Below are positions 45,381-53,944 of a stretch of DNA of 64,000 nucleotides, piece after piece; position 1 is the first letter of the stretch; every line of letters begins with the position of its first letter. The translations under genes and the position numbers were made by a program. The notes beneath the pieces are model-generated. The model made no database searches and was not told where the DNA came from. It worked only from the letters and a program-made list of their open reading frames with translations. This DNA comes from Chitinophaga pinensis. Lineage in GTDB: Bacteria; Bacteroidota; Bacteroidia; UBA4408. Location: assembly GCA_945861665.1 (NCBI GenBank), contig CAMAVS010000010.1, forward strand, positions 21,673 to 85,672, in the 5' to 3' direction.

Positions 45381-46721
45381 TTATGCTGATTGTTTTGCGT
45401 TTTGTTCCACTAATGTGCAACACATTGTTCCATCGATATCAAAGTGGCTCAATGTAACTAGTGTAACTTTATTAATAAGTGAAACATCGTATTCTGTTTT
45501 CACTTTTATATAGTTTGCTGTAAAGCCTGACATATATCCGTTTTTATTGTCAGCCTCAAATAGCACTTTTTGAGTGCTATTTAAATTGCTTTCATAAAAT
45601 GCATGTTGTTTTTTTGCAGAAAGCACACGCAACATTTTGTTCCTTTTGTGGCGTATATTTTTGGGTATAACTTCCTTTATTTCAATTGCCACCGTATTTG
45701 CTCTTTCACTGTATGTAAAAACGTGTAAGTATGAAACATTGAGCATATTTAAGAAGTGGTAGGTCTCTAAAAAATCTTCATCAGTTTCACCTGGAAAACC
45801 AACAATAACATCCACACCTATACAACAGTGTGGCATAAGCTGTTTAATCCTATTTATTCTGTTTAAGTACAAATCACTCAAGTATCGCCTTTGCATCTGT
45901 TTCAATATTTTGTCAGAGCCTGATTGTAATGGAATATGAAAGTGCGGAACAAATCGCTTTGAAGTACTAATAAAATCAATTGTTTCGTTTTTTAATAAAT
46001 TTGGTTCAATGGAGGATACTCGAATACGCTCAATATTTTCGATTTTGTCGAGCTCCTTTACAAGTTCAAGAAAAGTATGCTCGTGTTTTTTATTTCCATT
46101 TTCACCTTTCCCATAATCCCCAATATTTACACCGGTTAATACAATTTCTTTTACTCCTTGTTGGGCAATTTCGCGTGCATTTTTTAGTACATTCTCCATT
46201 TTATCGCTGCGGCTAATACCTCTGGCAAGTGGAATGGTGCAATATGAGCAATTGTAATCGCAACCATCCTGAACTTTCAAAAAAGCGCGTGTTCTATCAC
46301 CAATAGAATAAGAGTCAACAAAAAAATCAGCATCTTCTACTTCACATGAATGAATTTCTGTGAGTGTTTTTTTTGAGAGGTCGTTTATATAATGATCGAT
46401 GTTGAATTTTTCTGTTGCACCTAACACCAGGTCTACGCCATCAATTTTTGCAATATCTTCAGGTTTAAGTTGCGCATAGCAACCCACTACAGCGATAAAT
46501 GCATTAGGAGAAGTTGCCAATGCATTTTTTACTATTTTTTTACATTCCTTATCAGCATTTTCCGTTACAGAGCAAGTGTTGATAACGTAAATGTCGGCAA
46601 TTTCTGTAAATTCAACTTTTTGATAGCCATTTTTTACAAAACTACGACCAATGGTTGATGTCTCAGCAAAATTGAGTTTACAGCCTAAGGTGTAAAAAGC
46701 TACTTTTTTTGTGTCTCCCAT
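45381..46721 (-). CDS. mtaB: tRNA t6A37 methylthiotransferase MtaB
   Basis: A radical-SAM enzyme that makes ms2t6A at position 37 of ANN-decoding tRNAs. The 446-residue protein has the auxiliary-cluster Cys residues in TLGCKLNFAETS, INTCSVTENAD and VVGCYAQLKP. The radical-SAM motif is DGCDYNCSYCTIPLARG near 148, and a TRAM-like C-terminus follows. GCKLN plus the lack of the MiaB-type GCQMN text points to MtaB. A TAnnTTTG box ends seven bases before the ATG. Confidence 0.93.
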   Translation of the reverse strand: MGDTKKVAFYTLGCKLNFAETSTIGRSFVKNGYQKVEFTEIADIYVINTCSVTENADKECKKIVKNALATSPNAFIAVVGCYAQLKPEDIAKIDGVDLVLGATEKFNIDHYINDLSKKTLTEIHSCEVEDADFFVDSYSIGDRTRAFLKVQDGCDYNCSYCTIPLARGISRSDKMENVLKNAREIAQQGVKEIVLTGVNIGDYGKGENGNKKHEHTFLELVKELDKIENIERIRVSSIEPNLLKNETIDFISTSKRFVPHFHIPLQSGSDKILKQMQRRYLSDLYLNRINRIKQLMPHCCIGVDVIVGFPGETDEDFLETYHFLNMLNVSYLHVFTYSERANTVAIEIKEVIPKNIRHKRNKMLRVLSAKKQHAFYESNLNSTQKVLFEADNKNGYMSGFTANYIKVKTEYDVSLINKVTLVTLSHFDIDGTMCCTLVEQNAKQSA

Positions 46722-46728
46722 TGAAGCG

Positions 46729-46736
46729 CAAAGATA
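46729..46736 (-). promoter_or_regulatory. -7 promoter box of mtaB-lgt-IMPase (possible leaderless start)
   Basis: TATCTTTG on the minus strand matches TAnnTTTG exactly, with CGCTTCA between it and the mtaB ATG. It would drive the three-gene run. Confidence 0.45.
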
Positions 46737-46852
46737 GGGTTTTAGAATTTACTTGCATAAAATTTTAAGTTGGAAGTCGACATTTACTGCATTTTCAATT
46801 TTTTTCTTCCAATATTAATTTTACTTTTATTCCTTCATAATTTAAACAAGTA

Positions 46853-47548
46853 ATGGAGGAAAAGAAAGAAAATAGTGATAGAATACTCGAAATTCTGAAT
46901 GAAAAATCATCCCTAAAGCAGGATGTTTTTCATACTACCATTGCTGTTTTTAATGATTTTAAGAGCGTAATGAAGGAAACTGTGGCTGCTTATAGAATAG
47001 AATTGGCCCAAACAGATAAACGTATAGCCATCGAATTTATTGATAAAAGTGAATACGAAATGCATTTAAAAGTTGCAGGGGATATAATGATTTTTTCAAT
47101 GCATACCAACGTTTTTAAATTCGATACAAGTCATCCAATTACTAAAACATCCTATGTAAAAAGTAATGTGTATAACTCGTATTGTGGTGTTATTAATGTA
47201 TACAATTTCTTGTCAGATTCATTCAAATATAATCGTATTAACGATATTGGTTATTTAATTGGCCGAATATTTATAAATAGAGAATTGCATTATTATGTTG
47301 AAGGTAAAAGGAAAATTGGATTAAGGCACAATGATTTTGTGAATTTTAAGATAGATAAAGTTGCTATAAAAGACATAATAGAATCGTTAATACTGTATTG
47401 TTTGGAATTTGATTTGTATACACCACCTTTTGACAGTGTGGGGCAAATAAGTGTTATGGAAATTCAAGAAGCTGCAAACAATGTGCTGATAAAGACCGGA
47501 AAGCGTCTTGGCTTTCAGTTTATGGCAGAGGATAACGGGGCGAAATAA
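46853..47548 (+). CDS. Uncharacterised cytosolic protein
   Basis: A 231-residue protein with no signal peptide or membrane segment. The N-terminus is charged (EEKKENSDRILEILNEKSSL). A mixed alpha/beta body follows, with MHTNVFKFDTSHPITKTSYV, YNSYCGVINVYNFLSDSF and INDIGYLIGRIFINRELHYYVEGKR. The C-terminal helix (MEIQEAANNVLIKTGKRLGF) is also amphipathic. I recognise no domain. The codon pattern and absence of stops support a real gene. It lies alone upstream of tRNA-Glu. Confidence 0.6.
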   Translation: MEEKKENSDRILEILNEKSSLKQDVFHTTIAVFNDFKSVMKETVAAYRIELAQTDKRIAIEFIDKSEYEMHLKVAGDIMIFSMHTNVFKFDTSHPITKTSYVKSNVYNSYCGVINVYNFLSDSFKYNRINDIGYLIGRIFINRELHYYVEGKRKIGLRHNDFVNFKIDKVAIKDIIESLILYCLEFDLYTPPFDSVGQISVMEIQEAANNVLIKTGKRLGFQFMAEDNGAK

Positions 47549-47567
47549 CAGAATTTCAAGATTTTTT

Positions 47568-47597
47568 TTGTAAAGCGTCTAAAAAAGCGTATTTTTG
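47568..47597 (+). promoter_or_regulatory. Full Bacteroidota promoter of tRNA-Glu
   Basis: TTG at 47568-47570, a 19-base spacer and TATTTTTG at 47590-47597 match the -33/-7 consensus TTG-N19-TAnnTTTG exactly. The predicted start near 47603 leaves a 5' leader of about 23 bases before the tRNA at 47626. This is the best promoter in the window. Confidence 0.72.
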
Positions 47598-47625
47598 CAG
47601 TCCAATTTTTTGAAAACTAAAATTT

Positions 47626-47697
47626 GGCCCGTTCGTCTAGGGGTTAGGACACCAGATTTTCATTCTGGTAACAGGGGTTCGATTCCCCTACGGGCTA
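47626..47697 (+). tRNA. tRNA-Glu (TTC)
   Basis: GGCCCGT (47626-47632) pairs with ACGGGCT (47690-47696), including one G-T pair. The anticodon stem CCAGA/TCTGG encloses TTTTCAT with anticodon TTC. The T-loop reads TTCGATT with a GGGG/CCCC stem. A697 is the discriminator and CCA is not encoded. No terminator precedes rpsT 51 bases later, so the two may share a transcript. Confidence 0.95.
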
Positions 47698-47748
47698 CAA
47701 AATAGAGTAAATAAAGAGTAAAAAGTATAAATTATATAACAATAAAAA

Positions 47749-48000
47749 ATGGCAAATCATAAATCGTCCATAAAAAGAATAAGGACCAACGAAGCAAAAG
47801 GCGAACGCAATCATTACCAAGCTAAGTCTACCAGAACGGTTATTAAAAAATTAAGAACCACAAAGGATAAAAAAGAAGCTGAGAAATTACTTCCTGAAGT
47901 AATTTCTATGGTTGATAAATTGGCTAAGAAAAATATTATTCATAAAAACAAAGCTGGGAATTTAAAATCGAAGTTAACAAAACTCGTTAGCGCACTTTAA
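47749..48000 (+). CDS. rpsT: 30S ribosomal protein S20
   Basis: An 83-residue, strongly basic protein of the small ribosomal subunit that binds 16S rRNA. MANHKSSIKRIRTNEAKGER matches the S20 N-terminus, and LAKKNIIHKNKAGNLKSKL matches its conserved C-terminal helix. It follows tRNA-Glu and is closed by a strong terminator. Confidence 0.95.
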   Translation: MANHKSSIKRIRTNEAKGERNHYQAKSTRTVIKKLRTTKDKKEAEKLLPEVISMVDKLAKKNIIHKNKAGNLKSKLTKLVSAL

Positions 48001-48021
48001 TTTTTTCGTGGTTACAGAATT

Positions 48022-48057
48022 AAAGGCTTCCTCTTTTTGTGGAAGCCTTTTTATTTT
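48022..48057 (+). terminator. Intrinsic terminator of rpsT
   Basis: AAAGGCTTCC (48022-48031) pairs perfectly with GGAAGCCTTT (48041-48050) around a nine-base loop, followed by TTATTTT. It ends eight bases before the radC ATG, so radC needs its own promoter or read-through. Confidence 0.85.
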
Positions 48058-48065
48058 AATTAAAG

Positions 48066-48764
48066 ATGAAAACCTATTCGGATAAATTTACAATAAAATC
48101 GTGGGCAGAGGACGATAGACCTCGAGAAAAACTCATTTCAAAAGGCAGGCAAGTATTAAGTGATGCCGAGTTAATTGCTATTCTTATTGGCAGTGGGTCA
48201 CGCGAAGAGTCGGCAGTAGAGTTGTCTAAAAAAATGCTTAAACACTACGAGAACGATATTGATGTATTGGCAAAAGTATCGGTACAAGAATTAATGCAAT
48301 TTAAAGGTATTGGTGAAGCAAAAGCTGTAAGTATTGTTGCTGCATTGGAGTTAGGCAGACGAAGGAAATACATAGAAAAAAATGAGCGTATAAAAATTGT
48401 TTCCAGTAATGACGCTTATAATTGTTTGATTGGCGATTTGATGGATTTAAATCACGAAGAGTTTTGGATATTATTGTTGTCGAGAAGCAATCACGTTATT
48501 AAAAAAATAAACGTAAGCAAAGGCGGTGTGAGCGGAACTGTGGTGGATTCTAAAGTAATCTTCAAACACGCACTTGAGCATTTAGCAAGTTCCATTGTAT
48601 TGTGTCACAATCATCCTTCCGGAAATTTGAAACCTAGCGATGCTGATTTAAAACTTACAAAAAATTTAAAGGAAGCGGGAAGGGTTATGGATATTGTTGT
48701 GGTAGACCATCTCATTATAGGAGAAAAAAGCTATTATAGTTTTGGTGATGAAGGTATGTTGTGA
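48066..48764 (+). CDS. radC: RadC-like JAB-domain protein
   Basis: A 232-residue protein. The N-terminal helix-hairpin-helix part has LISKGRQVLSDAELIAILIG and QFKGIGEAKAVSIVAALELG near 79. The JAB/MPN metalloprotease-like domain has VLCHNHPSGNLKPSDADLKL near 178-197, giving the H-x-H and Asp zinc ligands. RadC was named for DNA repair, but its actual role is unsettled. It is a single gene followed by a gene relic. Confidence 0.92.
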   Translation: MKTYSDKFTIKSWAEDDRPREKLISKGRQVLSDAELIAILIGSGSREESAVELSKKMLKHYENDIDVLAKVSVQELMQFKGIGEAKAVSIVAALELGRRRKYIEKNERIKIVSSNDAYNCLIGDLMDLNHEEFWILLLSRSNHVIKKINVSKGGVSGTVVDSKVIFKHALEHLASSIVLCHNHPSGNLKPSDADLKLTKNLKEAGRVMDIVVVDHLIIGEKSYYSFGDEGML

Positions 48765-48841
48765 TGTTTGGAAGCTTGTTGTAAGCCCATTGTTGAATGC
48801 TTATTTTCTGAAAAATTATGCTATATTTGTTTAGCATTAAC

Positions 48842-49030
48842 GTTCTTAATTCTCCTTTATACAATAGGTGGGGCGAAAAAGTATTTGAAACAACGGATAA
48901 GAATTATGGATGGGATGGTACTTATAAAGGCAATAATTTAAATGGTGCTCTTTTTGTGTATTATTGTTATGGTAAATACAATGATGGTTTGGAGTTTTAG
49001 CAAAATGGCGATGTAACGCTTATAAGGTAG
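48842..49030 (+). pseudogene. C-terminal scrap of a T9SS CHU_C-type protein
   Basis: An open stretch reads VLNSPLYNRWGEKVFETTDK then WDGTYKGNNLNGALFVYYCY and YNDGLEF, followed by TAG at 48998-49000. The same frame then reads QNGDVTLIR and stops again at 49028-49030. YNRWGEKVFE...WDGTYKG...GDVTLIR is the normal end of the gliding-motility-associated C-terminal domain. The rest of the protein and the FTPNGDG start of the domain are missing. This is a 5'-deleted relic with one nonsense codon, on the opposite strand from the other three CHU_C loci. Confidence 0.82.
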
Positions 49031-49116
49031 TAGATAATGGATAATGAAAAATTGTTAATGGTAAAGGGTACAAATAATTTTCAATTTGTTATATTTTCAA
49101 ATTATCAAATTGCACT

Positions 49117-50604
49117 TTGGGAATAATTCAAAAACAAGCCATTAAAAACACTTTTTACACCTATTTAGGTGCTGTGTTGGGCTTTTTAACCAGCTCATTC
49201 TTTTTTCCACATATTTTTAGTACCGATGAAAATGGTTTGCGTATCGTCATAACATCAATCGCATTATTGTTTGCTCAGTTTGCTAATTTAGGATTCAGCA
49301 ACGTTACCATCCGTTTTTTTAGTCATTTTAGAAGCAAAGAAAACAAGCATCACGGATTTTTATTTTATCCTGTAATTATTTCTGTCATTGGCTTTTCGTT
49401 GTGGCTTATTCTTTTTTTGATTTTTAAATCAGATATCGTTTCAATGAATTCCGAGAAGTCGAAACTCCTTGCCGACTATATATTATACCTTATCCCTTTT
49501 GTTTTTTCATTGGTGTTCTTTAACGTGTTGGATGCTTATGCTCGTGCTGTTTACAGCTCAGTGGTTGGGATATTTTTAAAAGAATTATTGCAACGTGTAC
49601 TTATTATTATTTCTGCTCTATTGTATTTCTTTTCCGTAATAAATTTTAAAGGGATGGTAATAGGTTATATTATTTCATTTGCAATTCCAACTATTGTTTT
49701 AGCTGTGTACTTAATCCGAGCAGGGGAGTGGAGCCTTAAACCCGATACTTCCAAATTAAGTAAAAGTCTTGCTTCTGATATGATACGTATGGGTTTATTT
49801 TCAATATTAAGCGGTGTTGCATCAGTTACCATTGCCGAAATAGCAAGCATTATGGTGAATCAAAAATTAGGCCTTTCTGCTGCTGGTATTTATGGAATAT
49901 TAGCTGGTTTCGGACTTATTATTGCTTTACCTGCAAGAGCATTGTATAGAATTTCAAGTACTGTAATTGCCGATGCTTGGCAAAAAAACGATGTTAAATC
50001 TATTAAATCAATTTATAGTAAAAGTTGTATCACACAATTATTAATAGGTTCCTTTTTGTTTTTAGGATTATGGTGCAACATTGATAGCGTGTTAATTTTA
50101 CTGCCTCCGGAGTATGCCGTTGGGAAGTACATTATTTTTTTTATTGGCTTGGGTAATTTGGTGGAAATGGCAACTGGTGTAAACGGAATTATTATTGCTA
50201 ATTCAAAATATTATAAGTACGATGCCTTCTTTATGGTTGCATTAATTGGCATTACCATCATCACAAACATCATTTTTATTCCTATCTATGGCATAATAGG
50301 TTCAGCTATCGCATCGGCTGTTACCATTGCAACCTTTAATGTAGCTAGGTATTTGTTTTTGTTTTTAAAGTTTGGGATGCAACCTTACAATATGCAATCA
50401 TTGAAAGTGCTGCTAGTTTCAATCACTGTATTTGCACTAAGCAGTTTAATTCCCTATTTCGATAATTTTTTTGTAAACATTTTTTTACACAGTGCACCAA
50501 TTGTTATTGCTTTTTGGATACTTATTGTTAAAATGCGTGTGTCGGAAGAGATATATTCGCGTTTAAAGGTATATCTCAATTTGGTGGGAATAAAAATACC
50601 TTAA
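49117..50604 (+). CDS. Wzx-like polysaccharide flippase (MOP superfamily)
   Basis: A 495-residue membrane protein with about 12-14 helices, related to O-antigen/oligosaccharide flippases. IIQKQAIKNTFYTYLGAVLG opens it, and SDMIRMGLFSILSGVASVTIAE lies near 225. These proteins move lipid-linked sugars across the inner membrane. The start is a TTG at 49117 (no ATG or GTG lies upstream in frame before a stop), matching the family N-terminus (M-G-I-x-Q-[KR]-Q). No polysaccharide polymerase or glycosyltransferases are adjacent, so the polymer is unknown. Confidence 0.85.
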   Translation: MGIIQKQAIKNTFYTYLGAVLGFLTSSFFFPHIFSTDENGLRIVITSIALLFAQFANLGFSNVTIRFFSHFRSKENKHHGFLFYPVIISVIGFSLWLILFLIFKSDIVSMNSEKSKLLADYILYLIPFVFSLVFFNVLDAYARAVYSSVVGIFLKELLQRVLIIISALLYFFSVINFKGMVIGYIISFAIPTIVLAVYLIRAGEWSLKPDTSKLSKSLASDMIRMGLFSILSGVASVTIAEIASIMVNQKLGLSAAGIYGILAGFGLIIALPARALYRISSTVIADAWQKNDVKSIKSIYSKSCITQLLIGSFLFLGLWCNIDSVLILLPPEYAVGKYIIFFIGLGNLVEMATGVNGIIIANSKYYKYDAFFMVALIGITIITNIIFIPIYGIIGSAIASAVTIATFNVARYLFLFLKFGMQPYNMQSLKVLLVSITVFALSSLIPYFDNFFVNIFLHSAPIVIAFWILIVKMRVSEEIYSRLKVYLNLVGIKIP

Positions 50605-50659
50605 GACATTTCTACTTTTACTTAAAAAAACTAACTTCGTATTCTATTTTGCAAAATCT

Positions 50660-53600
50660 ATGATGCGCTTTGTTTGTTTGTTGTTATTTGCATTTATTGC
50701 ATTCACTGTTGATGCTCAAGTAAAACCTGTTTTTAGTGGATTTCCTGGAAGTGCTTATCAGTCAGCTCAAAATGAATATTATTGGAAAAATAGAAAACCT
50801 TTTGAAGGATACTGGCAGCAAGATGTGCACTATAAAATTAGTGCCGATGTGGACGAAAAAACAGATATCGTTAGTGGCCAGGAAGAACTTATTTATTACA
50901 ACAATTCACCCGATGTGCTGAATTATGTCTACTTCCATTTATACAGCAATGCACAAGTAAAAGAGTCCTATTTGAGCGACTTGTTCAAGAACAATGGACT
51001 TACTTTGACTTACGGTAAATACCAACAACAAAATCTTGGAACTAATATTGAAAAAATTGCGAGTGCTGGTCGTGATTTAAAAATGGAGTTGGATAATACG
51101 GTACTCAAAGTGTTTCTTCAAAAGTCTTTAATGCCTGGAGAATCAGTGTCATTCCATATAGATTTTAAAACTTATTTCGATACAGGTACCATTCGAAACA
51201 GAATGAAAATGTTTAATGCTTTTGGCTATAAACATTACGATTTGGTTCATTGGTATCCACGCATTTCTGTATACGATAGAAAAATGGGTTGGGATACCGA
51301 TCAACATTTAGACCACGAGTTTTATGGCGATTACGGCACATTTGATGTTGAAATAACTTTTGCAAATAACTATGTGTTGGATGCAACGGGTATTTTGATT
51401 AACCCAGAGGAGGTATTGCCTGCTGAACTAAGAAAGCAGTTAGATATTAAAAATTTCGCGAACAAACCTTGGAATTCACGTCCATCGGAAATTATTAAAC
51501 CTGATGGCGGTCGAAAAATATGGAAATTCCACGCTGAAAATGTACATGATTTTGCACTCACGGCCGATCCCACTTACCGAATTGGTGAAGCAGAGTGGAA
51601 TGGTATTAAATGCATTGCTTTGGTTCAAGAATCACATGCCTCACGCTGGCAAACAACTGCCGAATACGTTGCGAAAATTATTAAATCGAACTCCGAAGAT
51701 TTTGGAATGTATGCTTATCCTAAAATGATTGCAGCTGATGCACAAGATGGAATGGAGTATCCAATGCTTACCTTGGATGGTGGTGGCGACCCCGATTACA
51801 AAACGTTGCTCATTCACGAAATTAGTCATAATTGGTTTTTTGGAATGGTGGGTAATAATGAAACCTATAGAGCAGCAATGGACGAAGGCTTTACTCAATT
51901 TCTTACTGCTTGGACATTTGAACGCATTGATGGTAAAAAAATAATAAAAGGAGTACCGGTTTCAAATTATATTCGAAAGTATTTAAAAGTGGAAGATGTG
52001 AGAGAAAATCAAGTATACAGAGGCTATGTTTTTGATGCTATCAAAGGAAGTGATGCCACCTTGAATACCCATTCTGATGGTTTTAACGGCACTATTCATC
52101 ACGGTGGAGGTTACAGGCAGGTATATTATAAAACAGCTACCATGTTGTATAATTTACAATACGTATTGGGCGATGAGTTATTTTTAAAAACAATACAACA
52201 TTATTTCAATCAATGGAAAATTTGCCATCCCTATATGGAAGATTTTAGAAGTTCTGTTATTGGCTTCACAAAAGTTGATTTAAACTGGTTTTTTGACCAG
52301 TGGATGGAAACCACTAAAATAATTGATTATAAGGTTGGCCGCGTTAAAAAGGGAAAAGAGGAAAATGAATATATCATTACTTTTAATCGTGAAGGAAGAA
52401 TGCAAATGCCCATCGATTTTCAAGTAACAGCGAAGGATGGCAAAAAATATAATTATTATATTCCTAACAATTGGTTCGAAAAAAGTACCAATGCAACTAT
52501 CCTCCCTCGATGGATAGGATGGGATAATATACAAAAAGAATATAAGGCAGAAGTCATTATACCAAATGGTATAAGCGATGTGCGCATTGATACAAGCTAT
52601 CGTTTGGCAGACCTCAATATGTTAAACAATAGCAAACAATATCCAGTAACTATTAGCCTTGACCATCGTATTTACAATACTCCCGATAGAAAAAATTACG
52701 AAATTTTTATGCGACCAGATGTGTGGTACAATGCCTACGATGGAATAAAAACAGGTGTTGCGGTAAATGGGAGCTACTTGAACTATTTTCACCAGTTTGA
52801 TGCAGCTGTTTGGTACAATACCGGATTAGGGCAATACACTAAAAGCTCATCCGATTCGGGGAACAAGCACAACAATGTAATGTCATATCGGTTTTATTAT
52901 AAAACAGCCACAAATTCTTTTGTAAAAAATTCTTCGGTTTATTTTTCAAGTAGATTTTTGGATGGATTGAATTTGCATCGAATAGGCTTTGAAGTGAAGG
53001 ATAAAAAGGACGTAAATCATATGTATGGTTTTTATAAAGCAATGTGGCGACAAAATTCTTATGCCAATAATTATTTATTGTATCCCGCTGAATGGGGTTC
53101 TGGTAAATTTAATAATACTATTAATTTGGGTATAGATCATAAATACTTATATAAAAGAGGCTCTGGTAATATAACCCTAAATGTTAAATCGTCTGCACTG
53201 GGCAGCGATTACAACTACTCTCAAATAAGCATGACCGTTGTAAATAAAAATGTATTTGGTAAATTTGATTTCAACACACGTACCTTTTTTCAATATGGTT
53301 TTGGTAACAACCAACCAAGCGAATCAGCCCTGTTTTTTGCTAGTGCTAATCCCGAAGAAATGATGGAAAATAAATACCTTCGTTCAGCGGGCTTTGTACC
53401 TAATGCTACTGTTGGATTTTATGGAATAAACACAAGTAGTTTTCAGTATGGTGGAGGTTTAAATATGCGTGGATATGCAGGGTATCTTATGCCTCAAGTG
53501 CAAACAGATGGCAGCTATTCCTTTATTTACAAGGGCACAAGTGGGGCAGCTGTGAATGCCGAGCTAGGGTTTGATAGGTTGATTCAGGTGATGCCAAGCA

Positions 53601-53872
53601 GAATGAGAAATTACTTTAAAGTGAACACTTATTTGTTTGGCGATGTAGGAGTAATAGATTATACAAACATTATTGAAAAAAAGAGTTTTTCGAAACCTCG
53701 TTTCGATGCGGGACTTGGAACAGCCTTTACGATAAAAAAATGGGGAGCCTTACAAATGGTAGAGCCACTTACCCTTCGTTTTGATATGCCTTTTTTTATA
53801 AGTAATACACCTAATGTAAGCCCCGAATATGTTAAATTTAGATGGCTAATATCTGTAAGTAGAGCATTTTAA
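50660..53872 (+). CDS. Exported M1-family metallopeptidase
   Basis: A 1070-residue protein with a signal peptide cut near residue 20 (TVDAQ). The M1 zinc site HEISHNWFFG is near 385 with the third ligand Glu exactly 18 residues after it (MDEGFTQF). The gluzincin substrate loop is DGMEYPMLTLDGGG near 360. The C-terminal 400 residues are beta-rich with outer-membrane-like strands (LNMRGYAGYLMPQ), so it may be a surface or outer-membrane aminopeptidase. This C-terminal barrel is unusual for the classic family. It precedes the PorE-like gene by 72 bases. Confidence 0.87.
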   Translation: MMRFVCLLLFAFIAFTVDAQVKPVFSGFPGSAYQSAQNEYYWKNRKPFEGYWQQDVHYKISADVDEKTDIVSGQEELIYYNNSPDVLNYVYFHLYSNAQVKESYLSDLFKNNGLTLTYGKYQQQNLGTNIEKIASAGRDLKMELDNTVLKVFLQKSLMPGESVSFHIDFKTYFDTGTIRNRMKMFNAFGYKHYDLVHWYPRISVYDRKMGWDTDQHLDHEFYGDYGTFDVEITFANNYVLDATGILINPEEVLPAELRKQLDIKNFANKPWNSRPSEIIKPDGGRKIWKFHAENVHDFALTADPTYRIGEAEWNGIKCIALVQESHASRWQTTAEYVAKIIKSNSEDFGMYAYPKMIAADAQDGMEYPMLTLDGGGDPDYKTLLIHEISHNWFFGMVGNNETYRAAMDEGFTQFLTAWTFERIDGKKIIKGVPVSNYIRKYLKVEDVRENQVYRGYVFDAIKGSDATLNTHSDGFNGTIHHGGGYRQVYYKTATMLYNLQYVLGDELFLKTIQHYFNQWKICHPYMEDFRSSVIGFTKVDLNWFFDQWMETTKIIDYKVGRVKKGKEENEYIITFNREGRMQMPIDFQVTAKDGKKYNYYIPNNWFEKSTNATILPRWIGWDNIQKEYKAEVIIPNGISDVRIDTSYRLADLNMLNNSKQYPVTISLDHRIYNTPDRKNYEIFMRPDVWYNAYDGIKTGVAVNGSYLNYFHQFDAAVWYNTGLGQYTKSSSDSGNKHNNVMSYRFYYKTATNSFVKNSSVYFSSRFLDGLNLHRIGFEVKDKKDVNHMYGFYKAMWRQNSYANNYLLYPAEWGSGKFNNTINLGIDHKYLYKRGSGNITLNVKSSALGSDYNYSQISMTVVNKNVFGKFDFNTRTFFQYGFGNNQPSESALFFASANPEEMMENKYLRSAGFVPNATVGFYGINTSSFQYGGGLNMRGYAGYLMPQVQTDGSYSFIYKGTSGAAVNAELGFDRLIQVMPSRMRNYFKVNTYLFGDVGVIDYTNIIEKKSFSKPRFDAGLGTAFTIKKWGALQMVEPLTLRFDMPFFISNTPNVSPEYVKFRWLISVSRAF

Positions 53873-53898
53873 AGTTTTATTATTCGGTTTTTAAAAAT

Positions 53899-53906
53899 TA
53901 AATTTG
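53899..53906 (+). promoter_or_regulatory. -7 promoter box of the PorE-like gene
   Basis: TAAATTTG matches TAnnTTTG exactly, 38 bases before the ATG at 53945. A TTT at 53875-53877 lies 21 bases upstream. The box is downstream of the M1 stop, so the gene is probably transcribed on its own. Confidence 0.5.
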
Positions 53907-53944
53907 TAGAATTGTTAGTATAAGTGCTTAAATAAACCTCAACG

